Positions 56,855 to 64,000 of a stretch of 64,000 nt of DNA are shown piece by piece. The stretch is from Nephrocerus scutellatus (lineage: Eukaryota > Arthropoda > Insecta > Diptera > Pipunculidae). A program made the position numbers and the translations under genes. Positions within the stretch are counted from its first letter, which is position 1. Each line of letters begins with the position of its first letter. Under the pieces are notes generated by a model. That model was not told the DNA's origin. It made no database searches and worked only from the letters and a program-made list of their open reading frames with translations. The stretch is taken from assembly GCA_947095585.1 (NCBI GenBank), contig OX352764.1, positions 9,409,001-9,473,000 on the forward strand, in the 5' to 3' direction.

Positions 56855-57015
56855 AAGTTTGCACTTTCAATAGGCTACGCTAATCTCAGAAACTTTTGGA
56901 CCGATTTGTATCCGGTTTTCGCCATTGTACAGGGTTTGTAGCCCCGGAGGTTATAGGCTATAGTTTTTTGATCAGTGGTGGTTTTTGGGGGGCATTGGGG
57001 TCTAAGTGGTTTTGG
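56855..57015 (+). repeat. Helentron-like dispersed repeat block (tentative)
   Basis: The sequence 'aggctacgctaatctcagaa', 'acttttggaccgatttgtat' and 'cattgtacagggtttgtagc' has the 'aaact.ttggaccgattt' style found in widely dispersed non-autonomous insect elements, and resembles 18140-18260 in that phrase. Boundaries are unclear. Confidence 0.4.
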
Positions 57016-57111
57016 TCAGTGTAAGTAAGGGTGTCAGTTGGTGTGTGGTCCGTGGGGCAGATGTCAATGGGTGGGATGGGGCAGCTGGGCATCGTCTGTT
57101 ATTTTCATCGT

Positions 57112-58020
57112 CATCATATTTGGCTCTACAACCGGGGTCCATTCCTGGCCTCCCGCAAAAAGTATCTCCTACGTCCTGGTCTACGCCATCCTTCCAGCGT
57201 AGGCTTGACCGGCCTCGCTGTCGTGTTCCACATATCCTACCGCCATATATAGTTTCGATCTCTAGGACTACTGCCTAAGATGGAGTCAGCAGTACCAATG
57301 ACAGTATTCTGAAGGCCATGATTTACTCTTCCAGCATTAAGGGCGAATCATATCGCTTGACCGTAGTTGTTTCTGGTCTCTTCGTTGCGAAGTGCAGCCG
57401 TGTTGACTCGAATCGGATTCGCGGATGTTGTCTTTCTTAATGATGCAATTCGCGCTCGAAGCACCATACCAACAAGATAGTGGTCCGAGTCGACGTTGGC
57501 ACCTCGATACGCTCGTACCGTCATCAGGTTCGGGTTGTGGCAGCGGTCTTTCAACACGTGGTCTATCTGGTTGCAAGTGGCTCCATCAGGAGATACCCAG
57601 GTGGCTTTGTGCATATTTTAAGCGCAAACCTTGTACTCCCAACGACCAAATTATTGCTTGCTGCCATCTCTATGACTCGTTGCACATTGCCATTAGTGTT
57701 ATCGACACAATTCCATGTCCACCGCATCTCCTGGATTGCTGTTATGTCAGCCTTATATTTAGACAGAGCGTACGTTCCATGAGAAAATTCTTAAATAGTT
57801 TAGCCGTTTTCGTTGCCGTGGTCGTCGTCGTTCATCAGTCCGAGGCTGATTTTGGGTTCCGTAATAATAATTTTTTACAGGCGAGGTTATTGGCCTCGCG
57901 CCAACCCTACTTTGAAGCTACTAGCCCGATCATTCAGCTTTTCCTGCATTGGAGGAAAATTACCGGCGGCCACCACGTGGAGGTTTGATCGCACTTCCAC
58001 CAGTCGGAGATAGTTACGGC
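57112..58020 (-). mobile_element. LINE family B, near full-length ends with internal deletion
   Basis: The 5' UTR (58020-57830) matches 33990-34200. The endonuclease starts near 57800 (FSWNVRS-like), has ITAIQEMRW and then, after a deletion, WVSPDGATCNQIDHVLKDRC and ANVDSDHYLVGMVLRARIAS (57614-57430). Endonuclease motifs NQIDHV and SDHYLV are intact here. All of the RT is deleted. The sequence passes directly from the linker (57300) to the 3' UTR and the terminus 'ggttgtagagccaaatatga', 'tgacgatg' at 57112. This copy defines both ends of the family. Confidence 0.82.
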
Positions 58021-59661
58021 CACCTGCAATTCTAGAGCATTCTGTCACGAAAACCACGAAAACCGTGTCATTTTTGTAGCTTACACGTGGGTAAGGTTTC
58101 GGGTATGGTTTTAGTTAATCGAAAGAGGCATTAGATATATTTTTATTACACCGAACGATGCAGCATTTTTTGTTTTGCAGTTCTGCATCAAAAACATATT
58201 TCTCGAAAAAGTGGACTTATCTGGTTACTGCACTGGGTGATTCAATTCTTACCAGATAGAATACTCCCATACGTTAAGGAGTGATTACTATGAATAATGA
58301 TTCTGAGATGTATAGTTATTCGTGGTACTCAACACGTGCTGCATGGAGTGGTGTCTCCTGCTTGCCTTAATCTCATGGCATCGCCAACTTATACTCACAC
58401 TCATAAGTAATCGGATGAAATGCGCAAAATGGCAACAATTTTTCAAATGCATATCTCTTGAATTCCTAGAAGATCTTATCAACCATTTAATTGTAATTGG
58501 GAGTAATTATTTCTGTGCGCTCAATCTCCGATTTCATCAACCGGGCAACAACTCATAAATTTAATTATTTCAGGGAATTGCATCGCTAACTGCCACCCCT
58601 CCCTATGTTATAGACTTCAATTGGATGTGATGGCGAAAATTCCTATGTAGGTCGGTCTCGAAAGTGCATTGCTAAACGGAATTATTGTTAGTTCCACAAG
58701 TACTCTACTACTAAACAGTACAAGGATTACAAAATGCAAATAGCCGCGACTTCACTTCAACATATGACGAGATGTAACGAAACAACGGACTGCGACAACA
58801 AGGCAAAGAAACTCTTCATGGAAAAGCGATAAAAATGAAAATTGCGCAGTTGAAGCAGCCAGCAGCTTCTCCAGCAGTACCCAGCATAATGCAAATTAGC
58901 AGAATCAGTGTTTGGCGCGAACAGAACAACAATAACAAAAAAATGGCAATAAAAGTGCTCACAGAAAATGCAGCGGAATTCTTTTGCTGGCAAACTGGCG
59001 ATGAAGATGAAGACGCAAAATGCAATGGACAGAAAAATTAATTATAGTATGTAAATATCCTTCCTTTGTGTGTCAGCGATTGCAGTGTAAGCTACACAAG
59101 GCTCTATGCAGGCTCGGTTACCGTGGCCACCATTTAAGCGAAAATTTCGACACAGAGTAGCTATGCCGTCATTTTCCAAAGTTATAACTTTAACTTATTA
59201 TATTGTTTATTGCTTATAGCTGTGCAAAATTTCAGGGAAATTAATTCAGGCGATTTTTATCCGATTGCCAGCCAGCATCCTGTTTTTGTTCTTGTTCGCT
59301 TAAAATGCAGACGACAGCCGACGACGGCTTGTCTGATGAGTTGTCTGTCCATTTTGATTTTGATGTTTCTACTTCCACTCCTACAACTTTGCATTTTTTT
59401 TTGTTGTAAATTTTTTATGAGAATCTCAGCCGGTACGCGAAGAGTGCAGTGTATATTCCTATTTTATCCTTAATCGCTAGTCAAGTGGAGTTTCGTATGC
59501 ATGTGAATCTCCTGCCTGGGAAAAGAATTTATCGTTCGTTGTTTCGTCTGCTGAAAAGTACAAATTTTTCCCTGTGGTCTTTCTCAAGACTTTTACACGG
59601 ATGGACGGTGAAATGAGTCATCGAAATTTCACAGAATCAAATGTTAATATTGGGGGATCTG
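58021..59661. other. unassigned DNA with clustered motif matches
   Basis: No exon was recognised. At 58889-58896 there is an octamer ATGCAAAT (POU-factor type), and at 58911-58920 an E2F-like TTTGGCGCGA. They lie 15 bases apart in a stretch that is not an evident repeat. The match could be coincidence. Confidence 0.35.
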
Positions 59662-61953
59662 CATTGCGATTGATCGGGAAACTACTGACTGCTCAAAACT
59701 TGGTTTGAGCCAGTAGCGCAACAATCAAGTTCATGATGTAGTGCTTGCTTTACCTCCTAGTGGTGGTCCCCGGGCAACTATGTGAATAAATCCTTATATA
59801 TGTAGGCTTAAATTCTATTAGTAGGCTAGGTAACGTGGGTTAGCAGCCTGCTGTACTGAAACCGACACAACGCCTCGTATTATGTAATGATCGAATAATG
59901 ACGACTTTTGGCTATTGTACCCGGACTAAGATTGGTTTCTGGAATGTAAGGACGGTCCTTGAATCAGGGGAAGGAGCTGAAACTGTCAGATTTCATCAAC
60001 TGGAACGTGAGTTTCTTCGATATAATTTGGACATACTGGGAATGAGTGAAGTAAGATGGTTTGACGCGGGAGAGTACCAATACCCAACGTATAACACTGT
60101 GCTACTCTACTCCGGCAAACCCTCCGGCAGTCCCCATGAATCTGGAGTGGGTCTGCTGCTAATGCCAACAGCACGCAGAGGCCAAATTTACTGGCACTCA
60201 CATGGTGATAGGATCTTATCGGCCAGATTTCGGACTAGAGTACGGCGCGTCACTATCATACAGTGTTACGCCCCAACGAATCCTTCGACTGAGGATGAAA
60301 AAGACAACTTCTACAATCAGCTAAACGCAAGGTATGCAACGACAACGAAGGACTCAGACATGTGATGGTGAAATTGTTGATTTCTGCAACACCAACCACC
60401 TTGTCATAGGAGGCACCATGTTTGAGCATAAGACCTGCCCCATCATCCAATCAATCTACAATACTCGTGGCTCGTCTCAAGAACACGAATCTACTATTGA
60501 GCTCATCTTCGGACTTATCGACAAATGCAGAGATTATTTCTTTAGCCATGATTAACTTACTTTTTTTATTGTTTTTATAAAATAGAATGTTATGAATGAA
60601 TCATCACCATAATTTCTGGTACAACAGGCAGGGTAGAGTTCGGTCTTCCCCTTAAATCTCTCCACCATTTGCCTGTCAACTGACAGGCAATAATCCTCCA
60701 ACCAAATCGACCATGTTGCGATCAGCTGTCTTTTCGCCGTCCGAAACAGACGAGAAGCCGACATGGGTATGGTACGGGATCATCACCTTATGGTAGCTAC
60801 TGTCCAGTTACGTACTGCGAATGCCTAGGTATAACATCGACCCCTCAGTACGCCAACAATTAAGGGATCATTTATCGCAAGGAGTGGAAGCAATCAGCAG
60901 CTCACTGCAGAAAACCATCCAAGAACATTGGAAAGCTGTGAAAATGTTTTCACATCTGGAGCGGAAAGTATTGTTGGTAGAAGCCAGGCAAGGCACAGCA
61001 CGTGGCTTACCGAGGATACCTGGAGGCGGATTGAAGAACGTAGGCTAATTAAAGCTCGTATTGTAGATACCCAAGCAGCAGCGAGGATCGTCCTACGGTC
61101 CTTAACCGTGTATTCGCCAACGATATGCACCCAAATCAAACAAGCTGGCGGAAGTAACAATTTCCCTAATTCGCACCTCAACTCCTAGTAAAGATGAGAT
61201 CGCTACCGCGATCAACGCACTAAAGAACATCAAGTCGGTAGGACTAGATGGTATACCCGCAGAGCTTCTGCGTGCCGCTCCAACAAGCAGAGCTTTTATA
61301 CCGTCTTGTAGAGAGAGCTTGAGAGGCAGAAAGTTTCCCCGACGAGTGGAAGAATGGAATGATTGTCAAGCTCCCTAAAAAAGGTAGTCTCATGGAGTGC
61401 GAAAACTGGAGAGGCATTTGCGTTCTTCCTGCAGTTGCAAAGGTAATAGCCAAATTAGTATTTGAGCGGATAAAGAAAATCTGGAAGATACACTCGATGC
61501 CGACCAAGCAGGTTTCCACACCCTGCGGATCATTATTGAACAGTGCGTTGAATTCCGGTCACCACTGCACCTGTTGTTCATCGAATATCTTAAGGGGTTT
61601 CTGGCCTAACCGTATCTCGAACAAACATCTTTACCAGAGAACGGGAACGGGGTAGGAACCAATAGGCACAACCATCCACCGACGGAAGTGGCAGTGGATT
61701 GGTCATACACTCCTATAAGGTGACAATTCCATAGCAAACTACGCAATTCAATGGAATCCGTTATCTCAGGATGGTAGAAGAACGGGTCGTCCGAGGAATA
61801 CATGGCGCAGAACAGTTGAGGAGGAGTCACGGCAATTGGGGAAGAGTTGGAGAGAGCTAAATCTCATTGCTAGGAACCGCACGCGATGGCACGTAGGCGT
61901 AGTAGAGGCCCTATGACCCACAAGTGGATATAGGACATAAGTAAGTAAGTAAG
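59662..61953 (+). mobile_element. LINE family A, copy B: reference ends, RT core deleted
   Basis: This is the longest copy. The 5' UTR runs from 59662. A 155-residue open frame from the ATG at 59898 shows the APE endonuclease N-terminus: FWNVRT with Asn16, SEVRWF with Glu51, SGVGLLL and IIQCYAPTN around residues 120-128. The rest of the domain is in other frames (NQIDHVAI near 60700, DHHLMVATVQLRT at 60780). The linker and RT fingers are present (61190-61530: KSVGLDGIPAELLRA-like, NWRGICVLPAVAKVIAKL). At about 61580 a deletion skips from LLFIE to ILRGFWPNRISN, removing motifs A, B and C. The basic C-terminus (WQWIGHT, WNPLSQDGRR, GTWRRTVEEES-like) ends before (TAAG)4 at 61938-61953. No functional protein can be made. 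Confidence 0.85.
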
Positions 61954-62009
61954 GTAGGCTAATATGACCAACTGTGTCATATCAAAATGGAAATGGCGTA
62001 TCTACAATA

Positions 62010-62275
62010 AAAGGAGAACAACGGAAACGAAAAGATATTACCAGACTTGTGGCAATAAGTACGGTTCACTAGCAGCAATGCAGCTTAACCGGGAATTCCA
62101 CATAACACCTGCATGGAAGTAAATAAATGTGAAGGAAACTCTCATTCACTTTCGTTGCAAATTTCCTGCCTGCCTGGATTTCATTCCGCATACTGAGCAA
62201 GAAATTTATAAGATCCGACAGCGGGGAATCAAAACTTCGTTAGAAGGATAGCATAGACAAGTAGGATAAGAGTTT
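62010..62275 (+). mobile_element. RNase H-lineage LINE, C-terminal scrap
   Basis: The plus strand encodes SLAAMQLNREFHI, then VKETLIHFRCKFPACLDF. This matches AVMLLKLGIPHDN...KETLIHFLCSCPALAE of the nested LINE at 34860-35828. One stop lies within it. It begins about 55 bases after the family A tail. Confidence 0.62.
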
Positions 62276-64000
62276 CTTTTTCCGGCTCCTCAACTGAAAC
62301 TCAATCCTGCACAAAATCAATTTATCTGCAATTAGGGACATCTAAAAAAGCCCAGAGAAAAGGATTCGGATCATTCGATTTACATTTCTGATATTGATAT
62401 AAGAACCAAGTTTCATCGTAGTATCGTGTCGTGTCATTTCATTGTATAGAAATCAAAGTTATATCCATTTTATCTTCTCGTTTTCCTGTATAAAGTTATA
62501 AAGGAAATCTTCCACATTTTGGTATAGCCAAAAAAAAATAATCTAGCATGCAGATAGTTGGATTCCCGGCCAAAGTATTAGTGTCAATCACATTTCGCTG
62601 ATGCGATGAAAATCCAAAGAAAATCAAATCGAATTTACTTCAAATATTTATCCATCAACTCTCAATTGTTCTCATTGTAATTGGTCAAATAACAAAAAAA
62701 AAACGAAACTCACTAATAGCAAACCCATATCTTTGATGTTTCTTTATGTTCCTGCTGTGGAAAATTTGTAACTCAATTTCATTTTAAATTTCCTTGCGGC
62801 AGGTGAAAGCAAGAAGAAAGAGAACAACGGATAGACAACAAATGAAACGGGAAAATTTCTTTTATAATTTGAAATTTCTAAAAGAATCTCCCAGATCTTT
62901 GTTGGTGCGAGATACAAAGAAAAGGTGGTCGATAGTTAAACAAAAAAAAAAAAAAAAAGGTTCCCTTCAGGTGGTTTTTGTCACTATCCGACGCGCCGCT
63001 GTCATCTTTATTTTTGTACTTAAAACCGCCTTTGCAATAGATTCGGGTTTCTCAGCTTGTTTCGATTGTCAAGGAGTGTTTAGCCAAAACAGATCCCAAA
63101 CGAAAAAGAGGTTGTTACGGAAAAAAAGAAAAACTCAATGAATTTTTTTTGTTGTGCCTTTAGGATGAGGATTTACAAATCTCAAAGCGATGAATATGAT
63201 GCTCTTGACAACAGGACGACAGAACGGTATGTGGGTATGCATCTCGCCGGCAATTTTTCACACTCACACCAAGAATTTGCTCTAAAGGTCTGCTCGAATC
63301 ACTCGTCATGATGACGTTCATAATAGAGACGATAAGGAAACCGGACGTGATCTACTCTACTAGGCAGACGATCGCCCGGATAATATTGCATCTCGAGTCT
63401 GTTGTTGTTGGTGATGTTGTTGACTTTTAAGTACACACTTGTACGAGTACACGAGGGAACAATGTTAAGCCATAAGAACTTCCTACCTGTTTTTTGTTAA
63501 TTTCTGTTTTTGCATTTCTGAACCACGATTCACTTTCCTTTGGAGAAAGGTGAAGACGAAATTTTAAAACACCTCGTCCACACAAACACACAACTAGACG
63601 CCAGAGTTGTTGCTTTCTACACTGCTACTATCGTGATGGTTCTTTTGGTTGTTTTGTGTGAAATTTGTTAAGCCGATAACAAATTCAGTGAACTGTTCAG
63701 TGAAATTTCAAAGTGATGTCCGTCTGAAAGACAATTAGTGCGTCAACTGTGTTGAAGTTGAAGGATATTGCACCACTGAACCAAAAAGGCGCGATTGTTT
63801 TACTTTTAACGTAAGTGTAGACATCCAATACGCATTGTTTTTATTGAATATCAGTTATTAATAAACAAATGTGCACGCAGCCCGTTATAAGAATCGACAG
63901 GCCCTTATTTTGTATTATTTAATTTAACAACAATTAACCTCGAAATTCCTTGAAGCGAGCGCGGATTTAAAAAAACCAACACCATACAACACCACACCAA
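62276..64000. other. unassigned DNA to the window end
   Basis: No coding exon or shared repeat was recognised. A 16-base poly-A run lies near 62942. The start of the Btk29A PH domain was looked for here on the minus strand and not found. Confidence 0.4.

Noticed and set aside
57006..57988. 187- and 100-residue plus-strand open frames
   Set aside because: Antisense to the family B copy, whose 5' UTR and endonuclease motifs fix the minus strand as sense.
62794..63141. 115-residue plus-strand open frame rich in Lys and Arg
   Set aside because: It spans a poly-A run and shows no domain. The basic composition follows from A-rich sequence.

Overview
This window looks like nuclear DNA from a higher fly (Diptera), most likely a non-drosophilid with a large, transposon-rich genome. 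It is AT-rich, has no operon-like gene packing, and has no long open frame outside simple repeats. Its only single-copy coding sequence that I recognise is three short exons on the minus strand: 45050-44955, 44816-44681 and 38820-38674. They encode the C-terminal half of a PH domain and the zinc-binding Btk motif of the Tec-family tyrosine kinase Btk29A. They splice in frame with consensus GT/AG sites and, from memory, resemble Drosophila Btk29A closely. The PH-domain start, SH3, SH2 and kinase exons were not found. Most of the window is therefore probably intron of this gene: more than 38 kb to the left of 38674, and up to 19 kb to the right of 45050.

The intronic DNA is a graveyard of non-LTR retrotransposons. 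Family A has an APE endonuclease and RT and ends in TAAG or GAA repeats. Copies lie at 190-515, 30560-32175, 53538-55308 and 59662-61953. Family B also has an APE endonuclease and RT, ends in ATG repeats, and has large pieces at 4498-5640, 25232-26235, 33990-35915 and 57112-58020, plus small tails. Other pieces belong to RNase H-bearing I/LOA/R1-like and Jockey/CR1-like lineages. All are broken by stops, frameshifts or deletions. One RNase H LINE is nested cleanly inside a family B copy (34860-35828).

Non-coding repeats form several families: a tRNA-derived SINE with an ATT tail (7056, 15597, 37905, 40784, and 3' ends near 7531); a possible second tRNA-like SINE (46006); a 441-bp terminal-inverted-repeat MITE flanked by TA (39943-40383); a modular element resembling DINE-1/Helentron-associated elements that carries (ACAA)n arrays (30405, 39545, 46634, 50751); a degenerate satellite of about 154-171 bp (7700-8262, 19335-20440); and unnamed dispersed repeats called D and E here. 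Local arrays include a 344-bp (AAAC)n tract, a 690-bp GA-rich block, a 3 x 31-bp minisatellite, and a near-identical 339-bp tandem duplication (52021-52698).

Stretches with no call hold AT-rich single-copy-looking sequence in which I see no coding signal. All family assignments come from reading motifs by eye. No database search was possible, so clade names for degenerate elements are tentative.
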